Origin: Candidatus Rokubacteria bacterium CSP1-6
Lineage (GTDB): Bacteria; Methylomirabilota; Methylomirabilia; Rokubacteriales; CSP1-6
Reading direction: 5' to 3'
NCBI GenBank assembly: GCA_001443385.1
Contig: LDXP01000014.1
Location: 1,509 to 42,816, forward strand
DNA length: 41,308 bases
Numbering within the stretch: the stretch's first letter is position 1; the number at the start of each line of letters is the position of its first letter. Position numbers and translations under genes: made by a program. This document shows positions 1 to 8,493 of this stretch, one piece after another. The notes beneath the pieces are model-generated. The model saw only the letters and a program-made list of their open reading frames with translations, was not told the DNA's origin and did not search any database.

Positions 1-1
1 C

Positions 2-733
2 GGCCTCCCGCCGCTGGCCGGCTTCTTTTCCAAGGACGAGATCCTGAAGTCGGCGTACCACGCGGGCCGCCCCGGGCTCTGGGCGGTCCTGCTGCTCGGC
101 GTCTTGCTCACCGCGGTGTATATCTCCCGGGCCTTCATCCTCGCCTTCCGCGGCGCCCCCCGCATGTCCCAGGAGGTCGCCCGCCACGTCCATGAGTCGC
201 CCCGGGTGATGACCGTCCCGCTCGGCATCCTCGCCCTGCTGACCGCCGTCGCCGGCGTGGCCGTCGGGATCCCGTCGGCCCACGGGACGGCATTCGCGCG
301 GTTTCTGAGCCCCGTGTTCCCCCTCGCCGAGGAGGCCGGCCACGGCGCGCTTTCGGCCCTGACGCTCCTCATCCTCTCCGTCATCGCCGCGGTGGCCGGG
401 GTCCTGCTCGCGTGGCTGATCTACGACAGCCGCCCCGTCAACGCGGAGGCCATCGGTCACCCGCGGAACTGGCTCCACGCCCTCGTCCTGAACAAGTACT
501 ACGTGGACGAGGTGTACGACGTCCTCTTCGTCCGGCCGCTCGTGTGGCTGGCCGGCTTCTGCGCGCGCGTCCTCGACCTGGGGTTCGTGGACGGGATCGT
601 CAACGGCGTGGGGCGGCTGGTCGTGGGCTGGGCGCGGTCGATGCGGCTCGTCCAGACCGGCTACGTCATGAACTACGCGCTCGCGACGCTCCTGGGCGCT
701 GTCGTCATCGTCGCGTTCTTCCTGTCGCGATGA
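2..733 (+). CDS. nuoL: NADH-quinone oxidoreductase subunit L, C-terminal part (5' truncated by window edge)
   Basis: Antiporter-like membrane subunit of respiratory complex I, which couples NADH oxidation and quinone reduction to ion pumping across the inner membrane. The reading frame is open from base 2, beyond the ORF-track start at 104, and begins with the family motif GLPPLAGFFSKDEIL. About 243 codons remain, roughly the last 40% of a normal NuoL of about 620 residues. They hold several hydrophobic helices and a final membrane segment ending FFLSR. The internal ATG at 104 is therefore not the start. The stop overlaps the nuoM start as ATGA, and order nuoL-nuoM-nuoN is the standard end of a nuo operon. 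Confidence 0.95.
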   Translation, partial: GLPPLAGFFSKDEILKSAYHAGRPGLWAVLLLGVLLTAVYISRAFILAFRGAPRMSQEVARHVHESPRVMTVPLGILALLTAVAGVAVGIPSAHGTAFARFLSPVFPLAEEAGHGALSALTLLILSVIAAVAGVLLAWLIYDSRPVNAEAIGHPRNWLHALVLNKYYVDEVYDVLFVRPLVWLAGFCARVLDLGFVDGIVNGVGRLVVGWARSMRLVQTGYVMNYALATLLGAVVIVAFFLSR

Positions 734-2265
734 GAGAGCCGATCCTCTCGGCGGTGACCTTTCTCCCCGTGCTGGGGGCCGTCGTCATCGCGCTCCTCCC
801 GCGGGGCCGGGCGGCCCTCGTCCGCTGGTTCGCCTTCCTCGTCGCCGTGGCGACCTTCGCCGTCTCCCTCCTCCTCTACGCCGGCTTCGACGCCGCGAGC
901 GCCGACTACCAGTTCCCCGAGCGGCTCCCGTGGATGCCGTCCTTCGGGATCTCCTACCACCTCGGGATCGACGGCATCAGCCTGCTCCTGGTGCTCCTGA
1001 CGACCTTCCTCTCGCCGCTGGCGCTCCTCTCCTCCTGGCGGGCGGTACAGGATCGGGTCAAGGAGTTCTCGATCACCATGCTCCTCCTCGAAACGGGGAT
1101 GCTCGGGGTCTTCGTCAGCCTGGACCTCTTCCTCTTCTACATCTTCTGGGAGGCCATGCTGATCCCCATGTACCTCATCATCGGGGTCTGGGGCGGGCCC
1201 GCCCGGATCTACGCGGCGATCAAGTTCATCCTCTACACCCTGACCGGCTCCGTGCTCATGCTGGTGGCCATCCTGGCGCTCTACTTCCAGCACGGCGCCG
1301 CCACGGGCACCTACACCTTCGACCTCCCGGTCCTCGCGGGCTACGTCGTCCCGGGAGGATCGCAGGTCTGGCTCTTCCTGGCGTTCGCGGTGGCCTTCGC
1401 GATCAAGGTGCCGCTGTTTCCCTTCCACACGTGGCTCCCCGACGCCCACGTGGAGGCGCCGACCGCGGGCAGCGTGATCCTCGCGGGAGTCCTCCTCAAG
1501 ATGGGCACCTACGGCTTCCTCCGCTTCTGCCTGCCGCTGTTTCCCCAGGCCAGCCTGGCCTTCGTCCCGTGGATCTTCCTCCTGTCGCTGGTCGGCATCG
1601 TCTACGGCGCCTGGGTCTCCATGGTCCAGCCGGATCTGAAGAAGCTCGTGGCCTACTCCAGCGTGAGCCACCTGGGCTTCGTCGTGCTCGGCCTCTTCAC
1701 CCTCACCCCGCAAGGGATCGTGGGCGGCATCATCCAGATGGTGAACCACGGGCTCTCCACGGGGGCGCTCTTCCTCATGGTGGGGATCCTCTACGAGCGG
1801 CGCCACACGCGGCTCATCGCCGACTTCGGCGGGCTCTGGAAGACGATCCCGGCCTTCTCCGCCCTCTTCATGATCGTGTCCCTCTCCTCGCTGGGCCTCC
1901 CCGGCCTCAACGGGTTCGTCGGCGAGTTCCTGATCCTGGTCGGCGCCTTCGCGTGGGCCTCCGGCCCGTCCGCCGCTCCGGCCGCCTACCTGGTGCCGGT
2001 CCTGGCGACCAGCGGCATCGTCTTCGCGGCGGTGTACCTGCTCTGGATGTACCAGCGCGTCTGCTTCGGGGAGATCACGAGCGAGGCGAACCGCGGGCTC
2101 GCCGACCTGACGGGGCGCGAGTGGGCCGTGCTCCTGCCGGTGCTCCTCTTCATCGTCTGGATCGGCGTGTACCCGCGTCCCTTCACGGGGATGACCGAGG
2201 CGAGCGTCCAGGCGCTCATCACCCAGGTCCAGTCCAAGGTCGCCGCGGCGCCGGGAGGGCGCTGA
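730..2265 (+). CDS. nuoM: NADH-quinone oxidoreductase subunit M
   Basis: Second antiporter-like proton-channel subunit of complex I, 511 residues, the usual family length. The ATG at 730 overlaps the nuoL stop (ATGA), so I reject the longer ORF-track start at 412. Visible family hallmarks are the helix carrying the essential glutamate (FYIFWEAMLIPMYL), the lysine helix KVPLFPFHTWLPDAHVEAPT followed by a second lysine in GVLLKMGTYG, and the broken-helix region KKLVAYSSVSHLGF. About 14 hydrophobic segments span the protein. Its stop overlaps the nuoN start by one base (TGATG), which implies translational coupling. Confidence 0.97.
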   Translation: MREPILSAVTFLPVLGAVVIALLPRGRAALVRWFAFLVAVATFAVSLLLYAGFDAASADYQFPERLPWMPSFGISYHLGIDGISLLLVLLTTFLSPLALLSSWRAVQDRVKEFSITMLLLETGMLGVFVSLDLFLFYIFWEAMLIPMYLIIGVWGGPARIYAAIKFILYTLTGSVLMLVAILALYFQHGAATGTYTFDLPVLAGYVVPGGSQVWLFLAFAVAFAIKVPLFPFHTWLPDAHVEAPTAGSVILAGVLLKMGTYGFLRFCLPLFPQASLAFVPWIFLLSLVGIVYGAWVSMVQPDLKKLVAYSSVSHLGFVVLGLFTLTPQGIVGGIIQMVNHGLSTGALFLMVGILYERRHTRLIADFGGLWKTIPAFSALFMIVSLSSLGLPGLNGFVGEFLILVGAFAWASGPSAAPAAYLVPVLATSGIVFAAVYLLWMYQRVCFGEITSEANRGLADLTGREWAVLLPVLLFIVWIGVYPRPFTGMTEASVQALITQVQSKVAAAPGGR

Positions 2266-3701
2266 TGCCCGGCGCCCTGGTGCCCCTGGCCCCGCTGCTG
2301 CTGGTGGCGGCGACGGCCGCCCTGGTGATCCTGCTCGATCTGCTCCCGCCCCGGGAGCGGAAAGGGCATCTCGCCGTCGTGGCGCTCGTCGGGGTCGTGG
2401 CCGCGCTGCTCGCGGCCCTGCTCCTCTGGGGGCGGGAGGGGCGTGCGTTCGGGGGGATGCTCGTGCTGGACAACTTCGCCGTGTTCCTCGACGTGGTGAT
2501 CTGTTACGCGGCGGCGCTGGTCCTCCTCCTGTCCATGGACTACCTCCGCCGCAACGGGATGGAGACCGGCGAGTACTACATCCTGGTGCTCCTCGCCACG
2601 CTGGGAATGATGCTGATGGCCCAGGCCGCCGACCTGATCGTGATCTTTCTGGCCCTGGAGCTGATGTCGCTGTCGCTCTACGTGCTCGCCGGACTTTTCC
2701 GGGGGAGACTGACGTCGGCAGAGGCGTCGATGAAGTACTTCCTCCTGGGCGCCTTCGCCACGGGCTTCTTCGTGTACGGGATCGCGCTGATTTACGGCGC
2801 TACCGGCACCACCGCGCTGGATCGAATCGCGGCGGCGGCGGGCGGCCTCCAGCGGGATCCGCTGCTCCTGATCGGATTCGGCCTGCTCCTCGTGGGGTTC
2901 GGCTTCAAGATCTCGTCGGTGCCGTTCCACATGTGGGTGCCGGACGTGTACGAGGGCGCGCCGACGAGCGTGACGGCCCTGATCGCCACCGGCTCCAAGG
3001 CGGCGGGGTTCGCCGCCCTCCTGCGCGTCCTCTTCTCGACGTTCAAGGTCAACCAGCCGGACTGGACCCTGCTCCTCTTGGTGGTGGCCGTGCTCACGAT
3101 GACCCTCGGGAACGTGATCGCCATCGCCCAGTCCAACCTCAAGCGGATGCTGGCCTACTCCTCGATCGCTCACGTCGGGTACATGCTGGTCGGGGTGGTG
3201 GCCGGCGGAGCGCTCGGGGTTGGAAGCGTGCTGTTCTACCTGCTGGTCTATACCTTCACGACGGTGGGGGCCTTCGGGGTGATCCTGCTCCTCGAGCGGG
3301 GGCGCCAGGAGGCGGTGGAGCTGGACGACTACGCGGGGCTGGCCGCGCGCCATCCGGTGCTGGCGCTGGCCCTAGCGCTCTTCCTGCTCTCGCTCGTCGG
3401 GATGCCGCCGACGGCGGGCTTCGCGGGCAAGTTCTACCTCTTCGGGGCCGCCGTCCGCTCGGGCTATATCTGGCTGGTGATCATCGCCGTCCTCAACTCG
3501 GCCGTGGCCGCCTACTACTACCTCCGGGTCGTCGTCTACATGTACATGCGCGAGCCCGCGGGTCTCCCCACCCGGCCGGCGCCGTCCTTCGCCGGGCGCC
3601 TGGCCCTGGCGGTCGCGCTCTGGGGCGTCTTCCAGCTCGGGGTGATGCCCGCGCCCGTCCTGGACCTCGCCCAGGCCGCGGTGGCCCCGCTGTTGCGCTG
3701 A
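2265..3701 (+). CDS. nuoN: NADH-quinone oxidoreductase subunit N
   Basis: Third antiporter-like subunit of complex I, 478 residues, about 14 membrane helices. The ATG at 2265 shares its A with the nuoM TGA. Proton-path residues typical of NuoN are present: glutamate in FLALELMSLSLYVLAG, lysine in GFKISSVPFHMWVPDVYEGA and a second lysine in ATGSKAAGFAALL. The segment SNLKRMLAYSSIAHVGYMLVG is the usual discontinuous helix. As in most nuo operons it is the last complex I gene, and here it runs directly into an unrelated HAD phosphatase gene. Confidence 0.97.
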   Translation: MPGALVPLAPLLLVAATAALVILLDLLPPRERKGHLAVVALVGVVAALLAALLLWGREGRAFGGMLVLDNFAVFLDVVICYAAALVLLLSMDYLRRNGMETGEYYILVLLATLGMMLMAQAADLIVIFLALELMSLSLYVLAGLFRGRLTSAEASMKYFLLGAFATGFFVYGIALIYGATGTTALDRIAAAAGGLQRDPLLLIGFGLLLVGFGFKISSVPFHMWVPDVYEGAPTSVTALIATGSKAAGFAALLRVLFSTFKVNQPDWTLLLLVVAVLTMTLGNVIAIAQSNLKRMLAYSSIAHVGYMLVGVVAGGALGVGSVLFYLLVYTFTTVGAFGVILLLERGRQEAVELDDYAGLAARHPVLALALALFLLSLVGMPPTAGFAGKFYLFGAAVRSGYIWLVIIAVLNSAVAAYYYLRVVVYMYMREPAGLPTRPAPSFAGRLALAVALWGVFQLGVMPAPVLDLAQAAVAPLLR

Positions 3702-3706
3702 AGACT

Positions 3707-4489
3707 TTGGGCGTCCGCCTCCCGTACCGCGGCTGGCTCTTCGATCTGGACGGCACCGTCTACCGGGGAGAGGCCCTGATCGAGGGTGCCGCCAAGGTCA
3801 TCGAGGCGCTGCGCGCGGCCGGGCGGCGCGTGGCGTTTCTCTCCAACAAGCCCATCCAGACCCGGGACGACTACGCCGCCAAGCTGACGCGCCTCGGCAT
3901 CCCCACCCGGTCGGAGGAAGTGGTCAACTCGTCCCTGGTCCTGGCCCGTCACCTGGCGCGAACGGATCCCGGCGCCGCCTGCTTCGTCATCGGCGAGCCC
4001 CCGCTGATCGGGGAGCTCCGGGCTCACGGCCTCGAGGTCCGCGACGACGAGCGGGTGGGCTGGGTGGTGATTGCCTTCGACAGGACGTTCACCTACGCCA
4101 AGCTCAACACCGCGCTCCAGGCGGTGAAGCGCGGGGCCCGGCTCATCGCCACGAACCCGGACCGGACCTGTCCCGTCGCCGGCGGCGAGATTCCCGACTG
4201 CGCGGGCATGACCGCGGCCGTGGAGGCCGTCACCGGCAAGACGGTCGAGCTGATCGTCGGCAAACCGTCCCCCCTCATGCTGGAGGTGGCGCTGGAGGTG
4301 CTGGGGCTCCCGGCCTCCGAGACGGTGATCGTGGGGGACAGGATCGAGACGGACGTCACCATGGGGAAAGCCCTGGGGCTGGGCACAGTCCTGGTCCTCT
4401 CGGGCGTCACTCCCCGCGACGATCCGCGGATCGCCGAGCTCAAGCCCGACCACGTCCTCACGTCGATCCGGGAACTCGTGGAACCATGA
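3707..4489 (+). CDS. HAD-superfamily subclass IIA (NagD-like) phosphatase
   Basis: Cytosolic haloacid-dehalogenase-type phosphatase of about 260 residues. All four HAD motifs are visible: motif I FDLDGTVYRG with the aspartate nucleophile, motif II LSNK, the motif III lysine in VGKPSPLML, and the motif IV metal site VGDRIETDV. The cap between motifs II and III is of the C2a (NagD/AraL/phosphoglycolate phosphatase) type. Related enzymes hydrolyse small phosphoesters, including glycerol-3-phosphate, nucleotides and phosphoglycolate. Its position in front of glpD makes glycerol-3-phosphate or a related phosphate a reasonable guess, not a demonstrated substrate. No ATG or GTG fits. TTG 3707 is called, but CTG 3698, overlapping the nuoN stop as CTGA, is an alternative. 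The stop overlaps glpD (ATGA). Confidence 0.88.
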   Translation: MGVRLPYRGWLFDLDGTVYRGEALIEGAAKVIEALRAAGRRVAFLSNKPIQTRDDYAAKLTRLGIPTRSEEVVNSSLVLARHLARTDPGAACFVIGEPPLIGELRAHGLEVRDDERVGWVVIAFDRTFTYAKLNTALQAVKRGARLIATNPDRTCPVAGGEIPDCAGMTAAVEAVTGKTVELIVGKPSPLMLEVALEVLGLPASETVIVGDRIETDVTMGKALGLGTVLVLSGVTPRDDPRIAELKPDHVLTSIRELVEP

Positions 4490-6111
4490 GCCGATTGGGC
4501 GGGATCGAGAACCAGCAGTTCGACGTCCTCATCATCGGCGGCGGCATGGCCGGAGGGGGAGTGGCGCGGGACCTGGCGCTCCGCGGCGCCTCGGTCGCCC
4601 TCTTCGAGAAGGCCGACTTCGCCTACGGCACCACGTCCCGCTCCTCCAAGCTGATCCACGGCGGGCTCCGGTACCTCGAGCTCTTCGACTTCAAGCTCGT
4701 CCGGGAGTCGCTCAGGGAGCGGGAAACGCTGAGCCGTCTGGCGCCCCACCTGATCCGCCCGCTGCCGTTCCTGATCCCGATCTATCGCGGCGCGCGCCCG
4801 GGCCTCATCAAGGTGCGCATCGGGCTGGCGCTCTACGACTGGCTCACGCCGGGCAAGGCGACGGACCGCTACGGCGTGATCCGGCCGGAAGCCGCCCTGG
4901 CGCTGGAGCCCGAGATCCGCGCCGAGGACCTCCGGGGCGCGGGGTACTACTTCGACGATCTCCTGCTCTCTCCCGAACGCCTGTGCCTGGAGAACGTCCT
5001 CTCGGCCTGCCGTCACGGCGCCCGGGCGTTCAACTATGTGGCGGTCGAGGAGGTCCTCAGGGGCCCCAAGGGCATCGAGGGCCTCGCCGTCCGCGATCTT
5101 CTGACGGATCAGGTTCGACGCGTGAGAGGTCAGGTCATCGTCAACGCGGCCGGCCCCTGGGTGGATCAGATCCGGGCGCTGGCCGGCGTCCAGGACCGCG
5201 GCCCCCACGTCATCCGGACCACCAAGGGCGTTCACTGTCTGCTGCCGCGGCTGACCGAGCGCGCCGTGTACCTCCCGGCGCAGGATGAGCGGATGATCTT
5301 CGTGATCCCCTGGCGCGAGTTCTCGCTGGTGGGGACGACGGACACCGACTTCGACGGCAACCTGGACCGCCTCTGGGCCACGAAGGACGAAGTGACGTAC
5401 CTGCTGGAAGAGGTTCGGCGCGTCCTCCCCGACCGGCGCGTGACGGCCGACAACGTGCTGTACACCTACGCGGGGGTCCGGCCGCTGACCCACGAGCCGG
5501 GAAAGTCTCCCTCGAAGGTGTCCCGCCAGCACCGGGTGTGGGTGGAGGGTCCGGGCGGAAAGTTTCTCACGATCACGGGCACAAAGCTGACCTGCTTCAG
5601 GAGCCTGGCCGAGGCGGCGTCGGACCTCGCGATGGAGCGGCTGGGGCGCCGCGCTGCCGCGCGCACCGCGATGCTTACGCTTGACGGGGCGGATCAGAGC
5701 GCGGGACGGGTGGAGGCGCGGGCGTGGATGGACGTCTCGGCGGAGCTGGCGGCGACGGGGCTCCGGCGGGAGACGCTCGAGCGGCTCGTCGAGACCTACG
5801 GGCGCAGCTACGTCCGCGTCCTGGACCTCGCCCGGAAACTCTCCGACGGCGCCGAGCGGCTCTGCGGGCGCAACCCGGAGATCGTCGCGCAACTGCATTA
5901 CGCCGTCGCGGAGGAGCTGACCATCTCCCTCCAGGACTTCCTGCTCCGCCGCACCGGCATCGGCACCAGCCCCTGCCAGGGCCTCGACTGCGCCGGGCCC
6001 ATCGCGGCCCGCATGGCGGACCTCTTGGGGTGGAATGCCCGGCGGCGGGAGGCCGAGCTCGACGCCTTCCACGATCAGGTGAATCAGAGCCACCGCTTCC
6101 GCGAGCCGTGA
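4486..6111 (+). CDS. glpD: Aerobic glycerol-3-phosphate dehydrogenase (FAD, quinone-linked)
   Basis: Oxidises sn-glycerol-3-phosphate to dihydroxyacetone phosphate at the inner face of the membrane and passes electrons to quinone. The protein has 541 residues, the normal range. An N-terminal FAD Rossmann motif DVLIIGGGMAGGGVARDLAL (about residues 13-32) is followed by the family signature TSRSSKLIHGGLRYLE. A central substrate domain contains VGTTDTDFDG and TYAGVRPL, and a C-terminal helical cap (about 400-541) is present. The ATG overlaps the HAD stop (ATGA). It is followed by a diesterase and glycerol kinase, so the block covers glycerophosphate catabolism. The bases just after its stop encode a permease-like tail in the same frame (see the separate entry). 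Confidence 0.95.
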   Translation: MSRLGGIENQQFDVLIIGGGMAGGGVARDLALRGASVALFEKADFAYGTTSRSSKLIHGGLRYLELFDFKLVRESLRERETLSRLAPHLIRPLPFLIPIYRGARPGLIKVRIGLALYDWLTPGKATDRYGVIRPEAALALEPEIRAEDLRGAGYYFDDLLLSPERLCLENVLSACRHGARAFNYVAVEEVLRGPKGIEGLAVRDLLTDQVRRVRGQVIVNAAGPWVDQIRALAGVQDRGPHVIRTTKGVHCLLPRLTERAVYLPAQDERMIFVIPWREFSLVGTTDTDFDGNLDRLWATKDEVTYLLEEVRRVLPDRRVTADNVLYTYAGVRPLTHEPGKSPSKVSRQHRVWVEGPGGKFLTITGTKLTCFRSLAEAASDLAMERLGRRAAARTAMLTLDGADQSAGRVEARAWMDVSAELAATGLRRETLERLVETYGRSYVRVLDLARKLSDGAERLCGRNPEIVAQLHYAVAEELTISLQDFLLRRTGIGTSPCQGLDCAGPIAARMADLLGWNARRREAELDAFHDQVNQSHRFREP

Positions 6112-6198
6112 TATATTTTGGGGCGCCTTTTCCCTGGCCCCGTCATCCTCTTCATGCAGCGGTGGTTCGTGAAGGGCCTCATCGAGAGCGACAAGTGA
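6112..6198 (+). pseudogene. Residual C-terminal tail of an ABC sugar/glycerol-3-phosphate-type permease
   Basis: The 28 codons immediately after the glpD stop, in the glpD frame, read YILGRLFPGPVILF then [14 protein letters not shown] and a stop. The second half closely resembles the extreme C-terminus of MalG/UgpE-type ABC permeases, which usually end in a pattern like QRYFVxGLxxGAVKG. Nothing of the rest of such a permease remains. Its TGA overlaps the start of the downstream diesterase as GTGA, as if it were once a full gene coupled to it. I infer a deletion that removed glpD-proximal transporter genes and left this tail. A coincidental short ORF cannot be ruled out. Confidence 0.55.
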
Positions 6199-6977
6199 GC
6201 GCGGGCGCAATCGGGGCGCGGGCGGTTGGGACGCTCCTGGCGGCTCACCGGGGGGGCGCGCAGATCTGGCCCGAGAACAGCCTCCTCGCCTTCAGGAACG
6301 CCATCGCCCTCGGCGCCGACTTCCTGGAGTTCGACGTGCACCTGAGCAAAGATGGTGAGGTGGTGGTGATCCATGACCCGACCGTGGAGCGGACCACCAC
6401 GGGGGCGGGGGCTGTGAGCGACCGGACGCTCGCCGAGCTCAGGACGCTCCGCCTGAAGGGCAGGGACGGGAAGGGTACGGAGGAGGCGATTCCCACCCTG
6501 GACGAGGTGGTCGGGCTGGCAGCGCCGACCCCGGTCCGGCTCCTGCTGGAGATCAAGGTGGACGCGCGCGGCGGCCGTTATCCCGGGATCGAAGAGAAGG
6601 CCCTCGTCATCCTCGACCGCCACGGGATGGCCGGCCGGACGCTCGTCATGGCCTTCCAGGAGGAGACGGTCCGCCGGATCAGGACGCTGCGGCCGGAGGT
6701 GTGGGTCGGGGGACTGTGCGAGAAGCGGGATCTCGCCGAGATGCGGTCCACGGTCGAACGGGAGATCGAGAGGCTCCGGGACGCGGGAGCGCGCTTCATC
6801 GGGCTCCACCAGGGGCTGGTCACCCCCGACGTGGTCGAGCAGGCCGAGCAGGCAGGGCTCCTCCTGGGCGTGTGGACGGTGAACGACGCGGGGGCCATGA
6901 AGCGGTTCATCGAGCTGGGCGTGGGGATCCTCATCACCGATCGCCCCGACGTCGCCAGGGAGCTGCTCGGCCGATGA
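6195..6977 (+). CDS. ugpQ: Glycerophosphodiester phosphodiesterase (cytosolic type)
   Basis: Hydrolyses glycerophosphodiesters (deacylated phospholipid headgroups) to glycerol-3-phosphate and an alcohol. The 260-residue protein shows the GDPD metal and catalytic motifs: [17 protein letters not shown] near residue 15, [18 protein letters not shown] near 45-62, and LLLEIKVD. The C-terminal LGVWTVND and ILITDRPD end a TIM barrel. There is no signal peptide, so it is probably cytoplasmic like UgpQ rather than periplasmic GlpQ. The GTG start at 6195 overlaps the stop of the permease remnant (GTGA) and the stop overlaps glpK (ATGA). Its product would go directly to GlpD. Confidence 0.92.
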   Translation: MSAGAIGARAVGTLLAAHRGGAQIWPENSLLAFRNAIALGADFLEFDVHLSKDGEVVVIHDPTVERTTTGAGAVSDRTLAELRTLRLKGRDGKGTEEAIPTLDEVVGLAAPTPVRLLLEIKVDARGGRYPGIEEKALVILDRHGMAGRTLVMAFQEETVRRIRTLRPEVWVGGLCEKRDLAEMRSTVEREIERLRDAGARFIGLHQGLVTPDVVEQAEQAGLLLGVWTVNDAGAMKRFIELGVGILITDRPDVARELLGR

Positions 6978-8473
6978 CGGCCGGGCGCCACGTGCTCGCG
7001 CTGGACCAGGGCACCACGGGCTCGACGGCGCTGGTCGTGGACGCGGAGGGGGAGGTCCGCGGGCGCGGCTATGCCCTACTCCCGCAGTACTTCCCGCGGC
7101 CGGGCTGGGTGGAGCACGATCCCGAGGAGATCTGGACGACCACGGAGCGCGCGGCCCAGCAGGCCCTGGCGGCGGCGCGCGTTACCGGGGGCGAGCTGGC
7201 AGCGATCGGGATCACCAACCAGCGCGAGACCACGATCCTCTGGGACCGGAAGACGGGTCACCCGATCCACCGCGCCATCGTCTGGCAGTGCCGGCGCACG
7301 GCCGGGCTCTGCGAGCGGCTCCGGTCCGACGGCCTGGAGGTCCTGTTCAGGCGGAAGACCGGCCTCGTCCTGGACGCCTACTTTTCCGGGACCAAGATTC
7401 GTTGGCTCTTGGATGAAGTCCCCGGCGCCCGCCGTCAGGCCGAGAGCGGCGGGCTCGTCTTCGGCACCGTGGACTGCTGGCTCCTCTGGAAGCTTACCGG
7501 GGGCCGGCGGCACGCCACCGATCCGTCGAACGCGTCCCGGACGCTCTGCTTCGACATCCTGTCGCTCGGCTGGGACGCTGAGCTCGCGGGGGCCCTGGCG
7601 GTTCCGATGAGCGTCTTTCCCGAGGTGAGACCCTCGGCGGGAGTGTTCGGCGAGACCGCGGACCTGGGGTGGCTGCCCGCCGGAATCCCCGTGGCCGGGA
7701 TTGCCGGAGACCAGCAGGCCGCGCTCTTCGGGCAGGTCTGTTTCCAGCCCGGAATGGCCAAGAACACCTACGGCACCGGCTGCTTCATGCTCCTCAACAC
7801 CGGACCCACCCCGGTGCCGTCGAAGGAGGGCCTGCTCACCACGGTGGCGTGGCAGACGGGCGGGACGACGACTTACGCGCTGGAGGGGTCGGTCTTCATC
7901 GCGGGCGCCGCCATCCAGTGGCTCAGGGATGGCCTCGGCCTGATCGCTCACGCGGCGGAGAGCCAGGAGCTCGCCGAGTCGGTGGACGACACCGGCGGCG
8001 TGTACCTCGTCCCCGCCTTCGTGGGGCTCGGCGCCCCGTACTGGGACATGTACGCGCGGGGGACCATCGTGGGGATCACGCGGGGCACCGCCCGGGCGCA
8101 CATGGTCCGCGCGGCGCTGGAGGCGATCGCCTACCAGAGCCGGGACGTGCTGGAGACCATGGCGGCCGAGGCCGGCGCGTCGCTCCGGTCGCTCCGCGTG
8201 GACGGCGGAGCGGCGGCCAACGACTTCCTCTGCCAGTTCCAGGCCGACCTGCTGGACGTCCCCGTCCTGCGCCCGTCGGTGACCGAGACGACGGGGCTGG
8301 GCGCCGCCTACCTGGCGGGGGTGGGGGCCGGGCTCTGGAAGCCGGACGAGCTGGCGGGACGGTGGAGACTCGACCGACAGTTCACGCCGGCGATGGACGA
8401 GGGGCGCCGGAACGCGCTGTACGGCGGCTGGCGACGGGCCGTCGAGCGGTCCCGCGGCTGGGCAAACTCATGA
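6974..8473 (+). CDS. glpK: Glycerol kinase
   Basis: ATP-dependent phosphorylation of glycerol to sn-glycerol-3-phosphate in the cytosol; FGGY kinase family. The 499-residue length is exact for GlpK. The phosphate-1 motif [15 protein letters not shown] is at the N-terminus, followed by [16 protein letters not shown] and QCRRTA. Family signatures [26 protein letters not shown] and [12 protein letters not shown] follow, and [19 protein letters not shown] lies in the second domain. The ATG overlaps the diesterase stop. No glycerol facilitator (GlpF) gene is present in the window, so glycerol entry must be encoded elsewhere, occur by diffusion, or use the adjacent ABC importer. Confidence 0.97.
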   Translation: MTAGRHVLALDQGTTGSTALVVDAEGEVRGRGYALLPQYFPRPGWVEHDPEEIWTTTERAAQQALAAARVTGGELAAIGITNQRETTILWDRKTGHPIHRAIVWQCRRTAGLCERLRSDGLEVLFRRKTGLVLDAYFSGTKIRWLLDEVPGARRQAESGGLVFGTVDCWLLWKLTGGRRHATDPSNASRTLCFDILSLGWDAELAGALAVPMSVFPEVRPSAGVFGETADLGWLPAGIPVAGIAGDQQAALFGQVCFQPGMAKNTYGTGCFMLLNTGPTPVPSKEGLLTTVAWQTGGTTTYALEGSVFIAGAAIQWLRDGLGLIAHAAESQELAESVDDTGGVYLVPAFVGLGAPYWDMYARGTIVGITRGTARAHMVRAALEAIAYQSRDVLETMAAEAGASLRSLRVDGGAAANDFLCQFQADLLDVPVLRPSVTETTGLGAAYLAGVGAGLWKPDELAGRWRLDRQFTPAMDEGRRNALYGGWRRAVERSRGWANS

Positions 8474-8493
8474 CCTCAAGACAGGAGGCAACC

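Noticed and set aside
4093-6210. 705-codon minus-strand ORF opposite glpD
   Set aside because: Shadow ORF of a high-GC gene; no recognisable domain, and the opposite frame is a clear GlpD.
7669-8493. Upstream extension of the binding-protein ORF through glpK
   Set aside because: The extension is the out-of-frame shadow of glpK; the true start is ATG 8494 with AGGAGG and a signal peptide.
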